DNA of 13,699 bases from Candidatus Shapirobacteria bacterium (GCA_027007615.1 JALTFB010000004.1:1-13699), one strand, 5' to 3'. Shown: positions 1 to 5,297, numbered from the stretch's first letter. Numbers and translations are program-made. The notes: generated from the letters alone by a model not told the origin.

Positions 1-468
1 GGGCAAAGCCGGGGCGGGGCGGTTTTAATCCAGGACGCCGATTTGGAATATAATCCCAGCGATTATCCCAGCTTATTGGAACCGATCTTGTCGGGCCGAG
101 CCGATGCAGTTTACGGGTCGCGGTTTTTAGGCTGCCGGCCTCACCGCGTTTTGTATTTCAATCACTACTTGGGTAATAAAATGATCACCTGGTGGTCGAA
201 TCTGTGGACAGGCTTGAACCTGAGCGATGTCGAAGTTGGTTATAAAGCCTTCCGCGGCGATGTTATCCGCCGGCTCAACCGGCAGCTGAAAAGCAACCGC
301 TTCGGCTTTGAGGTGGAATTAACGGCCAAAATGGCCCGCCAACCCGGGATTAAGGTTTACGAAGTCGGCGTTGGTTATTGGGGGCGGACCTATGCCGAGG
401 GCAAAAAAATTGGCTGGCGCGACGGCTTCCGCGCCTTTTGGCAAATAGTCTGGCACCGGTTCTTCTAG
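1..468 (+). CDS. Family 2 glycosyltransferase, DPM1-like, 3' part only
   Basis: The frame is open from the first base, so the gene starts before the window; the first in-window start-like codon (TTG at 43) lies inside the conserved motif and is not a real start. The 155 visible residues begin with GGAVLIQDADLEYNPSDYP, the typical D-A-D-x-E-Y block of dolichol-phosphate-mannose-synthase-like GT2 enzymes, where the aspartates bind metal and nucleotide sugar. It continues through AVYGSRF and the VEVGYKAFR and RFGFEVELTAK blocks that are usual in this subfamily. Such enzymes transfer a sugar from a nucleotide sugar to a polyprenyl phosphate or lipid acceptor at the cytoplasmic face of the membrane. 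No C-terminal membrane segments follow, so it is the short soluble form, ending WHRFF. A palindromic repeat begins directly at the stop codon. The family call is firm; the exact sugar and acceptor cannot be read. Confidence 0.9.
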   Translation, partial: GQSRGGAVLIQDADLEYNPSDYPSLLEPILSGRADAVYGSRFLGCRPHRVLYFNHYLGNKMITWWSNLWTGLNLSDVEVGYKAFRGDVIRRLNRQLKSNRFGFEVELTAKMARQPGIKVYEVGVGYWGRTYAEGKKIGWRDGFRAFWQIVWHRFF

Positions 469-541
469 GCTGGCCTGTTTACCAACCCCCGGGGTTGACA
501 GGCATGGGAACCCCCGGGGTTGACAGTAAAATTTTGGAGAG
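468..541 (+). repeat. Double AACCCC/GGGGTT palindromic repeat, copy 1 (about 75 bp)
   Basis: Two palindromic cores AACCCCCGGGGTT lie at 484-496 and 509-521, each followed by GACAG. The left flank CCTGT (474-478) is matched by ACAGG (498-502). The whole stretch, from GGCTGGCCTG to TTTTGGAGAG, is closely repeated at 2653-2725. It begins at the stop codon of the glycosyltransferase. It may fold as two stem-loops or one larger one. No run of T follows a stem directly, so it is not a classical terminator. Confidence 0.85.
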
Positions 542-575
542 AAGCTTAAGTGGCTAGTAAGAAAATCTAATCACC

Positions 576-584
576 TGATATAAT
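576..584 (+). promoter_or_regulatory. Extended -10 promoter for the DinB-like gene
   Basis: TGATATAAT matches an extended -10 (TGn followed by TATAAT at 579-584). No good -35 is seen 16-18 bp upstream. The expected start of transcription falls about 3 nt before the ATG at 594, and no Shine-Dalgarno sequence is present, so the mRNA would be almost leaderless. Confidence 0.6.
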
Positions 585-593
585 AAAAAAAGA

Positions 594-1058
594 ATGAAAC
601 CAGAACTAAAACAAGCATTGGCTGATTGGAAAGAGATTCGCCAGTTGACGCTGGATTTACTGGACGCGTTACTCGAAGAACAGCTCTCTTTCACTGTTGG
701 CAAGAATATGGGAACGCTTGGAAAACAATACAGGCACATCGGGGACGTTCAAATTTGCTACAACCAAGCTATAAAAACAGGAAAAATAGATTTTGGCAAG
801 CTTCGTAGGGATTACTCCCTCGAAAATTCCAAACAAAAGCTAAAAGCATTTTTGCAAGAAGTCAACCAGGAAATGTTGGCATTGGTTAAGGAAAATCCCG
901 AAGCTAAAATCGATTGGTTTGGCGAAAAATGGGATTTAAAACATCATTTGAGAGCTTTAATTGAGCATGAAATCCTTCACCATGGAGAGCTGATTGTCTA
1001 CATTAGAACGTTGGGTATGAAATTTCCCAAAAGCTGGCAGGAATGGTGGGGATTGTAA
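594..1058 (+). CDS. DinB-superfamily protein (metal-binding four-helix bundle)
   Basis: This 154-aa protein has the DinB/YfiT-type layout: a helical bundle with a conserved His in the second helix (H48 in QYRHIGDVQ) and a paired His motif near the C-terminus (H125, H129, H130 in EHEILHHGEL). Together these would form the three-His metal site of the family. DinB-like proteins include thiol-dependent transferases and many members of unknown role; family knowledge does not fix the substrate. The ATG at 594 is chosen because a TATAAT box lies just upstream. The 3' end overlaps the AlkD-like gene by 16 nt, which suggests one transcript and translational coupling. A role in damage response is suggested by the name and the neighbour, but it is not shown by the sequence. 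Confidence 0.85.
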   Translation: MKPELKQALADWKEIRQLTLDLLDALLEEQLSFTVGKNMGTLGKQYRHIGDVQICYNQAIKTGKIDFGKLRRDYSLENSKQKLKAFLQEVNQEMLALVKENPEAKIDWFGEKWDLKHHLRALIEHEILHHGELIVYIRTLGMKFPKSWQEWWGL

Positions 1059-1819
1059 GTATCGCCAAGCAAATCCGCCGAGAACTCCGAGCAAATACAG
1101 ACGCAAAATATAAGCGTAATAATAAGAAATACTACAAGAAACCCACCCGCTCTTATGGCATAAGGACTCCGATTGTTCGCAAAATTGCCAAAAAGTATTT
1201 TGGGCGGATTGAACATTTGGGCAAAAAAGAAGTGTTTGCTTTGAGCGAGGAATTTTTTAGAAGTGGTTATAACGAAGAAGCTATAATGGCTAGCCAATGG
1301 GTTAGCCAGTTTACCCGACAATTTAGGAAAAACGATTTTGAAATTTTTGAAGGTTGGCTGAGAAAGTATATTAATAATTGGTGGAAAGATGATGATTTTT
1401 GCCTGCGCGTAATTCATCCCATGATTGAAAAATATCCAGATTTGGTTGATAAAGTAAAACTTTGGTCGCACTCTGAAAATATGTGGCTGAGGAGAGCAGC
1501 AGCGGTGAGTTTTATTACCACCATTGACGGTTTTTACGCTACCAGCCATAAACTGAAAGATATTTTTGAGGTTGCGGAGGCGCTTTTACATGATAAGGAA
1601 GATTTAGTTCAAAAAGGATACGGTTGGATGCTGAAGGCGGCCTCTATTCATAATCGAAAAGAAGTTTTTGAGTTTGTAATGAAGCATAAACGGACTATGC
1701 CGAGAATCGCTTTGCGGTATGCCATTGAAAAAATGCCGGAAGATCTTAAAAAGCGGGCGATGGCGAGGGGTTTTATCCAACCGAAAAATCGGACCGAAAA
1801 AGTATTACCGCGTTCATAA
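1043..1819 (+). CDS. AlkD-like DNA alkylation repair protein (HEAT-repeat DNA glycosylase)
   Basis: This 258-aa basic protein matches the AlkD/AlkC class of HEAT-like-repeat glycosylases, which excise bulky or cationic alkylated bases such as N3- and N7-alkylpurines without base flipping. Visible landmarks are the N-terminal YGIRTPIVRKIAKKY segment, the catalytic region NNWWKDDDFC (W113, W114, D116-D118), SENMWLRRAAAVSF (R150, R151) and QKGYGWMLK (W195). These correspond to the family's key Trp, Asp, Arg and Trp residues. Length is slightly above the usual 230-240 aa because of a Lys/Arg-rich tail. The start is uncertain: AGGA ends directly before the ATG at 1043, so GTG at 1046 is also possible. 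The gene overlaps the upstream DinB-like gene by 16 nt. A partial palindromic repeat follows the stop. Confidence 0.88.
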   Translation: MVGIVSIAKQIRRELRANTDAKYKRNNKKYYKKPTRSYGIRTPIVRKIAKKYFGRIEHLGKKEVFALSEEFFRSGYNEEAIMASQWVSQFTRQFRKNDFEIFEGWLRKYINNWWKDDDFCLRVIHPMIEKYPDLVDKVKLWSHSENMWLRRAAAVSFITTIDGFYATSHKLKDIFEVAEALLHDKEDLVQKGYGWMLKAASIHNRKEVFEFVMKHKRTMPRIALRYAIEKMPEDLKKRAMARGFIQPKNRTEKVLPRS

Positions 1820-1828
1820 TTTTATTTA

Positions 1829-1847
1829 CAGCTCCCGGGGTTATCAG
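1829..1847 (+). repeat. Partial GGGGTT palindromic repeat
   Basis: CTCCCGGGGTTATCAG preserves the right half of the palindromic core seen elsewhere in the window, including the TTATCAG ending found in the copy near 2680. The left half is degenerate. It lies between the convergent AlkD-like gene (stop 1819) and the nucleotidyltransferase gene (stop 1859). Confidence 0.55.
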
Positions 1848-1858
1848 TCAGAATTAGC

Positions 1859-2191
1859 TTAAGGGCCAGCATGAAAGATTTTTATGGCGTGCTTTTTGAT
1901 TTCGGCGACTAACGGGTAATAGTGCGGCTTCCCAAATTCTTGTTCGGAAAAGGGATGGGGCTCAATAATCAGCTCTTCAGCGGCGCGTTTCTTTAAGAGT
2001 AAAGCTCGTTCTCGCTGCCTATCTTTGCCGAATTTTGGCGAGATAACAGCCAGATCGACGTCACTGTCCCTGCTGGCTTTACCGGTAGCAAATGAACCAA
2101 AAATATACGCCTCTTTAACCGGAATCCCTTCGCTCTCGAGGGTAGCAATGTATTTTTGGACCAATTGCCTGATATTGGGTGTTAAATTCAT
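1859..2191 (-). CDS. Minimal nucleotidyltransferase (MNT domain)
   Basis: This 110-aa protein carries the nucleotidyltransferase signature FGSFATGKASRDSDVDLAVI: G32-S33, then D44 and D46 as metal ligands, with E77 in LIIEPHPF as the probable third acidic residue. The start is placed at 2191, not at the longer 2239 option, because this ATG forms a 4-nt ATGA overlap with the stop of the upstream HEPN gene, a sign of translational coupling. MNT proteins paired with HEPN proteins can act as antitoxins that AMPylate the HEPN partner, or can modify other molecules. The all-intact catalytic set suggests an active enzyme; the substrate cannot be read. Confidence 0.88.
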   Translation of the reverse strand: MNLTPNIRQLVQKYIATLESEGIPVKEAYIFGSFATGKASRDSDVDLAVISPKFGKDRQRERALLLKKRAAEELIIEPHPFSEQEFGKPHYYPLVAEIKKHAIKIFHAGP

Positions 2192-2571
2192 ATTGAGCTG
2201 GTAATGAATTGATAAAGATTTTCGCAAATCCGAGACCATTTTCGGGCATATTTTCGGTCAGCCTTTTTGTAAAAAGAGAGTTGATAGTCATCATAGCGGG
2301 CTTCTATGTTAAATGAAGTGATTTCGTCCAGTTGATCCAATTGGATTGGAGTGAATTTTATCTTTGTTTTGCTAGCCAATCTTCTTAAGTCGTGGGTATA
2401 AATGATTTCTTGTCCCGAAGAAGCGATTTTAGCTTTAAGCGCCTTTTCTATTGCCAGATGCCACACGAATAGGCACCAATTATAATGCCCCAATTTAAGA
2501 AGATCTTTGGCGGTTTCAACATCATTTTTTGCTTTTAAGAGCCAATTTTTTACGACTTGGTTTTTCTTCAT
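2188..2571 (-). CDS. HEPN domain protein, partner of the nucleotidyltransferase
   Basis: This 127-aa all-helical protein shows the HEPN pattern of the Pfam HEPN (PF05168-like) class: WLLKAKNDVETAKDLL, YNWCLFVWHLAIEKALKA, then THDLRRLA and the late EARYDDYQL. It is the first gene of a two-gene minus-strand operon, the second being the MNT protein joined by ATGA. The catalytic RNase motif of toxin HEPNs (R, 4-6 residues, H) is not present: no His follows the last Arg cluster. So it may serve as a binding partner or scaffold instead of an RNase toxin. The ATG at 2571 sits 6 nt after a TAGAAT box, pointing to a leaderless mRNA. Confidence 0.87.
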   Translation of the reverse strand: MKKNQVVKNWLLKAKNDVETAKDLLKLGHYNWCLFVWHLAIEKALKAKIASSGQEIIYTHDLRRLASKTKIKFTPIQLDQLDEITSFNIEARYDDYQLSFYKKADRKYARKWSRICENLYQFITSSI

Positions 2572-2577
2572 CTATAA

Positions 2578-2586
2578 ATTCTAACA
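2578..2586 (-). promoter_or_regulatory. Extended -10 promoter of the HEPN-MNT operon
   Basis: On the minus strand TGT followed by TAGAAT (2583 to 2578) is an extended -10. Six bases separate it from the ATG at 2571, so transcription would begin at or next to the start codon. No clear -35 is seen. Confidence 0.6.
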
Positions 2587-2652
2587 CAATTTACTCTTTA
2601 TTGGCCTGTAGATCAACAGCGCTGCGCCGAGGGAGGCGGTGAGAGCAATGGG

Positions 2653-2725
2653 GGCTAGCCTGTTTGCCAACCCCCGGGGTTATCAGGCATACCAACCCCG
2701 GGGGTTAACAGAAATTTTTGGAGAG
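2653..2725 (+). repeat. Double AACCCC/GGGGTT palindromic repeat, copy 2
   Basis: GGCTAGCCTGTTTGCCAACC starts a stretch that matches copy 1 (468-541) in order and spacing: first core with CCCCCGGGG, the CAGGCAT link, second core with ACCCCGGGGGTT, then ACAG and TTTTTGGAGAG. Differences are scattered substitutions (TTGACAG becomes TTATCAG and TTAACAG). This copy lies in the 292-bp gap between the HEPN operon and the gene ending at 2864. Confidence 0.85.
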
Positions 2726-2863
2726 GGTGATTGTTTTGGGGGAAAGGCGCGGCGCCAAATTGTAATTGAGAGCCGGAATTCTGGGATATTTTTATACTTG
2801 GGGCATAGAAATGTCGCACTTGATAGACTGGGCATAATCCGCATTGTATCCGTTTGTTGTACG
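2726..2863. other. Non-coding gap with no recognised element
   Basis: Between the repeat and the 3' end of the minus-strand gene at 2864 there is ordinary mixed sequence. An open frame across the repeat exists on plus (2639-2950), but it includes the repeat and has no family signature, so it is not taken as a gene. No terminator hairpin was found. Confidence 0.4.
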
Positions 2864-3343
2864 CTAAATGTTTTTAGACAACTGTATGTGGGGATAGGTA
2901 TCGTTGCCGCCGTAACGGCGGGTTCGTTTATCACAAGGATCTCCGTGTAATTCTTTCAAAAGGCTGGCGGCGAAGGTTTTTCCCGGGAAATTTCTCAGTG
3001 ATAGGGTTTTAGACTTTTTAATGAAGCTAATAGATGTGGGCACGACAACTGCTTCCTGGTCAAAAACGTGGACAATAAAGTACATATTCCCTAATTTATA
3101 TACCCATAAATTTTTTTCTCCGTTAGCTTGCCTATAGTCGTTTTTTCCGGCCCAATGGACTCTTTTGGCCTTTTCCTCCAATGTTAGCTGGTGGATTTTT
3201 GTCAAGGGAACTTCTTCCAGGGTGTGAAAAGGTTCATGGTTTTCAGTTTTAGGGCTGTTTTTGTCCAAATAGCGCAATATGCCGACCCTTACCGCGCTTT
3301 TTCTGGTCTCACCGATGGCATTTCCGATTATTGCTTCATCCAT
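2864..3343 (-). CDS. Hypothetical protein, 159 aa
   Basis: I do not recognise this protein. It has an N-terminal helical part (MDEAIIGNAIGETRKSAVRV), a charged middle (LTLEEKAKRVHWAGKND) and a beta-rich core with alternating hydrophobic residues (LWVYKLGNMYFIVHVF followed by AVVVPTSISFI). There is no signal peptide or membrane segment, so it is probably cytoplasmic. The tail is polar (CDKRTRRYGGNDTYPHIQL). The start at 3343 is the first ATG of the frame; no Shine-Dalgarno precedes it. A TATAAT box lies on minus at 3371-3366. The alternating beta pattern has a loose feel of small toxin or PIN-like domains, but no motif supports that. Confidence 0.6.
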   Translation of the reverse strand: MDEAIIGNAIGETRKSAVRVGILRYLDKNSPKTENHEPFHTLEEVPLTKIHQLTLEEKAKRVHWAGKNDYRQANGEKNLWVYKLGNMYFIVHVFDQEAVVVPTSISFIKKSKTLSLRNFPGKTFAASLLKELHGDPCDKRTRRYGGNDTYPHIQLSKNI

Positions 3344-3365
3344 AAATTTTGCTTAAGATTAATGA

Positions 3366-3371
3366 ATTATA
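3366..3371 (-). promoter_or_regulatory. -10 box of the 3343 gene
   Basis: TATAAT on the minus strand. It predicts transcription starting near 3359, giving a leader of about 16 nt without a Shine-Dalgarno sequence. No convincing -35 is visible. Confidence 0.45.
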
Positions 3372-3440
3372 CATTATGTTTATTTAAATTTTACCGTATA
3401 AAGGGTCTAAAATGAAATGTGGGTTTAGAATTAGAGCGGT

Positions 3441-3500
3441 GTTGTCAACCTTAGAGGTTGCCTAGGTAGGCCCCGACGTCCGTCGGGGCAGGCAACCTTT
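3441..3500 (+). repeat. Composite hairpin: TCAACC/GGTTG repeat carrying a GCCCCGACG stem
   Basis: TGTCAACCT followed by TAG and AGGTTG (3446-3460) is a variant of the CAACC/GGTTG repeat family. Overlapping it, AGGTTGCCT (3455-3463) pairs with AGGCAACCT (3490-3498). Inside that stem GCCCCGACG (3470-3478) pairs with CGTCGGGGC (3481-3489) around a 2-nt centre. The result is a stem of 9 plus 9 bp with a 6-nt bulge. It can therefore fold in two exclusive ways. No T run follows. Confidence 0.8.
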
Positions 3501-3546
3501 GGTATTTGCGCCGGTTTTGTGCCTGGGAGAGGGTCCGATTGGAATA

Positions 3547-3555
3547 TGCTATAAT
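3547..3555 (+). promoter_or_regulatory. Extended -10 promoter of the leader/73-aa protein/dCTP deaminase unit
   Basis: TGCTATAAT is a perfect extended -10. There is no good -35 at the usual distance, as expected for extended -10 promoters. Transcription would start near 3562, about 3 nt before a short ORF (3565) and about 140 nt before the first real gene (3703). Confidence 0.65.
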
Positions 3556-3564
3556 TTATTCACA

Positions 3565-3630
3565 ATGGCAAGTTTTCAAAAGCATTTTGGTTTCTTTTTT
3601 AGCCTTCTCTGGGGAGGGGCGATAATGTAG
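3565..3630 (+). CDS. Candidate Phe-rich leader peptide, 21 codons
   Basis: An ATG about 3 nt after the predicted transcription start opens a 21-residue frame ending in TAG. It begins MASFQKHFGFFFSLLW; five of its residues are Phe, three of them consecutive (codons TTC TTT TTT at 3592-3600). The composition resembles the Phe-control leader peptides known before pheA and pheST in enterobacteria, although the downstream genes here are not Phe genes. Bases 3610-3617, just after the Phe run and inside the ORF, can pair with the left arm of the downstream terminator. The ORF may also be chance in a T-rich stretch. Confidence 0.45.
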   Translation: MASFQKHFGFFFSLLWGGAIM

Positions 3631-3664
3631 CCCAATTGCTTATAGTATTATTACAACCTCCCTA
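3610..3664 (+). promoter_or_regulatory. Candidate antiterminator pairing
   Basis: GGGAGG (3612-3617) is complementary to CCTCCC (3657-3662). One G-U and one A-U pair extend this to about 8 bp (3610-3617 with 3657-3664). CCTCCC is also the left arm of the terminator at 3655-3675, so the two structures exclude each other. Confidence 0.45.
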
Positions 3665-3679
3665 ACAGGGAGGTTTTTT
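3655..3679 (+). terminator. Intrinsic terminator in the leader (attenuator)
   Basis: AACCTCCCT (3655-3663) and AGGGAGGTT (3667-3675) form a perfect 9-bp stem with a 3-nt loop (AAC), running into six T (3674-3679). It lies between the promoter at 3547 and the start codon at 3703, so it would stop transcription before the gene unless disrupted. Its left arm could also pair with the Shine-Dalgarno GGAGGT at 3690-3695. Confidence 0.75.
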
Positions 3680-3702
3680 ATTGGCGAAAGGAGGTGAGGA
3701 AA

Positions 3703-3924
3703 ATGAGCCTAGAACAAAAGAGATCAATAAATGAAGCTGATTACAGCGTCTATCCGCCCTTACATGAGGCCCAAATGCGCCAAGCTTACTACCGACGGTT
3801 CCTTAAAGGATTACCCAAAGGGTTGGAAGCGTCGCAAGTGCGAGGCTGGATGTGGGAAAATCGCAAAAAGCTAAGGAGATGGAATACCAGGCTTCGAGAT
3901 AAAAGCTGGCGGCGGAGCCGGTAG
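3703..3924 (+). CDS. Small basic protein, 73 aa, unknown
   Basis: I do not recognise this protein. The start is set at ATG 3703 because a full Shine-Dalgarno (AAGGAGGTGA, 3688-3697) lies 7 nt upstream; it is the strongest ribosome site in the window. The protein starts MSLEQKRSINEADYSVYPPL, then has a helical, Arg/Lys- and Trp-rich second half (GWMWENRKKLRRW ... DKSWRRSR), which suggests nucleic-acid or ribosome binding. There is no membrane segment. It is 17 nt before the longer of the two possible dCTP deaminase starts, so the two may be co-transcribed. The leader carries a terminator, so expression is probably controlled by attenuation. It does not look like ribosomal protein S21, although size and charge are similar. 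Confidence 0.7.
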   Translation: MSLEQKRSINEADYSVYPPLHEAQMRQAYYRRFLKGLPKGLEASQVRGWMWENRKKLRRWNTRLRDKSWRRSR

Positions 3925-3941
3925 GATTTTCAAGGAATGAT

Positions 3942-5102
3942 ATGACCGGTGGCAGAATTGGTTATAATGAGCCAATGGCCAAAGAGTGGAAGAGTGTTGC
4001 CGGCAAAAACGGAATCTTGGGGTATAAGCTGCTGCTGCGGCTGCTGGCCGAGGGAGGGGTGGAGGGAGCCAACAAGGAAGCGGCGGGCCCTTCGTCATTG
4101 GACCTTCACCCCAGCCGGGAAATTTATGAAGTGGGGGCCGTTTATTTGCCGGAGCGGGGGAGGGAGATTAAGCAAGCTTTCCAAGAACAAGGCTTGATTA
4201 AGGCCAAGCTAAAAACGGCGGCGCTGCGGCCGGGGAAGATATACCTGGTCCGCTTGCAAGAAAGATTGCGTTTGCCGCCGTGGCTGCGGGCGGTGGCCAG
4301 CCCCAAATCGAGCATTGGCAGGATTGACATCCACGTCCGCCTTCTCAATAACCGCCAGGAGCGGCTGGACTCTTTCGGCTATGGCTATCAGGGGAACCTT
4401 TGGGCGTTGCTAATAAGCCATTCTTTTAGAGTGAAGTTGGCGCCGAGCGAACCGATTACCCAATTGCGGTTTATGGTGGGCGATCCCCGTTTGCGCGATT
4501 ATCGCCAGCTGCAAGATTTCTTTGCCAAAGGCGAATACATATTTTCCCGCCGCCGCGGCCGCGCCAAAAATTTTGCCGGCTTGCGGTTTACGGATTATGA
4601 CAACGGCGTTCTCTTGACGGTGGATTTGGCCGCTCCCATTGTTGCTTGGAGAGCCAAAAAGAGGGCGCCCCTATTGGATTTAGGCGGGGGAATGGGGCAG
4701 TATCGCCACCAAGATTTCTTTACGCCAATCCGCCGCTCGGATTTGAAGGAAGGCCTTTTGCTTTTGCGTCCCAGCGAGTTCTACATTCTTAGCATTGCCC
4801 AACGCTTGCGGCTGCCCCTGGATTGGAGTGTGGAATTTCTGCCCATTGATACCTACAGCGGCGAATTTCGGGGCCATTACGCCGGCTTTGTCGATCCCGG
4901 TTGGGGGTTGGGGACGCCGGCCGGCCGCCAGCTTACCCTGGAATTGCGCACATTTGAAAAGTTGCTGCTTCACCACCACCAACCTATTATCAAGATTGCC
5001 TGGGACAAGTTAGTGGCGGCCACGGAGCTGGGGTATGATTCGCGCCGCCATTCCCATTACCGCGACCAGGTCGGCCCCCGCTTGGCGAAGTTTTTTAAAT
5101 AG
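3942..5102 (+). CDS. dcd: dCTP deaminase, long two-domain type
   Basis: This 386-aa protein (375 aa if it starts at ATG 3975) has the two-domain layout of the long 2'-deoxycytidine 5'-triphosphate deaminases known from alphaproteobacteria. It converts dCTP to dUTP and ammonia, supplying dUMP for dTMP synthesis. Residue numbers use the 3942 start. The first half has PSSLDL (50-55) and SPKSSIGRIDI (120-130), the latter holding the Ser and Arg of the DCD substrate site. The second half has LRPSEFYIL, VEFLPIDTYSGEFRGHYAGF and LTLELRT, with E334 as candidate catalytic Glu. The matching first-half position, near GNLWALLISHSF (151-162), carries Leu where family members I recall have Glu. Two starts are possible: 3942 (weak AAGGA before it) or 3975 (TATAAT 6 nt before). 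A minus-oriented repeat follows the stop. Confidence 0.88.
   Translation: MTGGRIGYNEPMAKEWKSVAGKNGILGYKLLLRLLAEGGVEGANKEAAGPSSLDLHPSREIYEVGAVYLPERGREIKQAFQEQGLIKAKLKTAALRPGKIYLVRLQERLRLPPWLRAVASPKSSIGRIDIHVRLLNNRQERLDSFGYGYQGNLWALLISHSFRVKLAPSEPITQLRFMVGDPRLRDYRQLQDFFAKGEYIFSRRRGRAKNFAGLRFTDYDNGVLLTVDLAAPIVAWRAKKRAPLLDLGGGMGQYRHQDFFTPIRRSDLKEGLLLLRPSEFYILSIAQRLRLPLDWSVEFLPIDTYSGEFRGHYAGFVDPGWGLGTPAGRQLTLELRTFEKLLLHHHQPIIKIAWDKLVAATELGYDSRRHSHYRDQVGPRLAKFFK
3963..3968 (+). promoter_or_regulatory. Internal -10 box at the dCTP deaminase start
   Basis: TATAAT lies exactly 6 nt before the ATG at 3975, the spacing expected if transcription begins on the start codon. No strong -35 is present. It would give dCTP deaminase a second, attenuator-independent leaderless transcript. 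Confidence 0.45.
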
Positions 5103-5108
5103 GAAGGT

Positions 5109-5160
5109 TACTGTCAACCTCGGGGGTTCCCGTGCCTACTAACCTCGGGGGTTGACAGTA
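5109..5160 (-). repeat. Double palindromic repeat, copy 3, with 11-bp terminal inverted repeats
   Basis: TACTGTCAACC (5109-5119) and GGTTGACAGTA (5150-5160) are perfect 11-bp inverted ends of a 52-bp element. Inside are two cores AACCTCGGGGGTT. Read on minus it aligns with copy 1, sharing GGCAnGGGAACCCCCG and GGTTGACAGTAA. It begins six bases after the dCTP deaminase stop codon. Confidence 0.85.
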
Positions 5161-5262
5161 GACAATAGAAGAGAAAGAAAAAAATGTTCTAATCTCCCTT
5201 AGGCTCTACTTCTAGAGTTAAGAATGTTTCTCAATTCGATTTCTGCCATGGCGAAAACCCCC

Positions 5263-5291
5263 TTGACAAACTGTATTTTTGTTTCTATAGT
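5263..5291 (+). promoter_or_regulatory. Strong promoter of the 5298 gene
   Basis: TTGACA (5263-5268), a 17-bp spacer and TATAGT (5286-5291) form a near-consensus vegetative promoter. The expected transcription start is at 5298, the second ATG of the frame. The first ATG (5292) abuts the -10 box and would not be transcribed in full, so 5298 is the better start. Confidence 0.8.
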
Positions 5292-5297
5292 ATGCTT

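Noticed and set aside
495..525. TTGACA within the palindromic repeats as -35 boxes
   Set aside because: GGTTGACAG contains the -35 consensus, but no -10 hexamer lies 15-19 bp downstream at 495, 520 or 5152.
998..1549. Minus-strand ORF of 183 aa
   Set aside because: It is antisense to the AlkD-like gene, whose family motifs are clear; the minus frame has no recognisable domain.
2639..2950. Plus-strand ORF of 103 aa
   Set aside because: It runs through the double palindromic repeat and into the antisense of the gene ending at 2864; no domain is seen.
3565..3924. Leader as a pheS or pheA attenuator
   Set aside because: The Phe-rich leader fits the mechanism, but the downstream genes do not encode phenylalanine enzymes, so only the mechanism is proposed.
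468..5160. CRISPR-like array
   Set aside because: The palindromic repeats are few, unevenly spaced by kilobases and have no spacers of uniform size.
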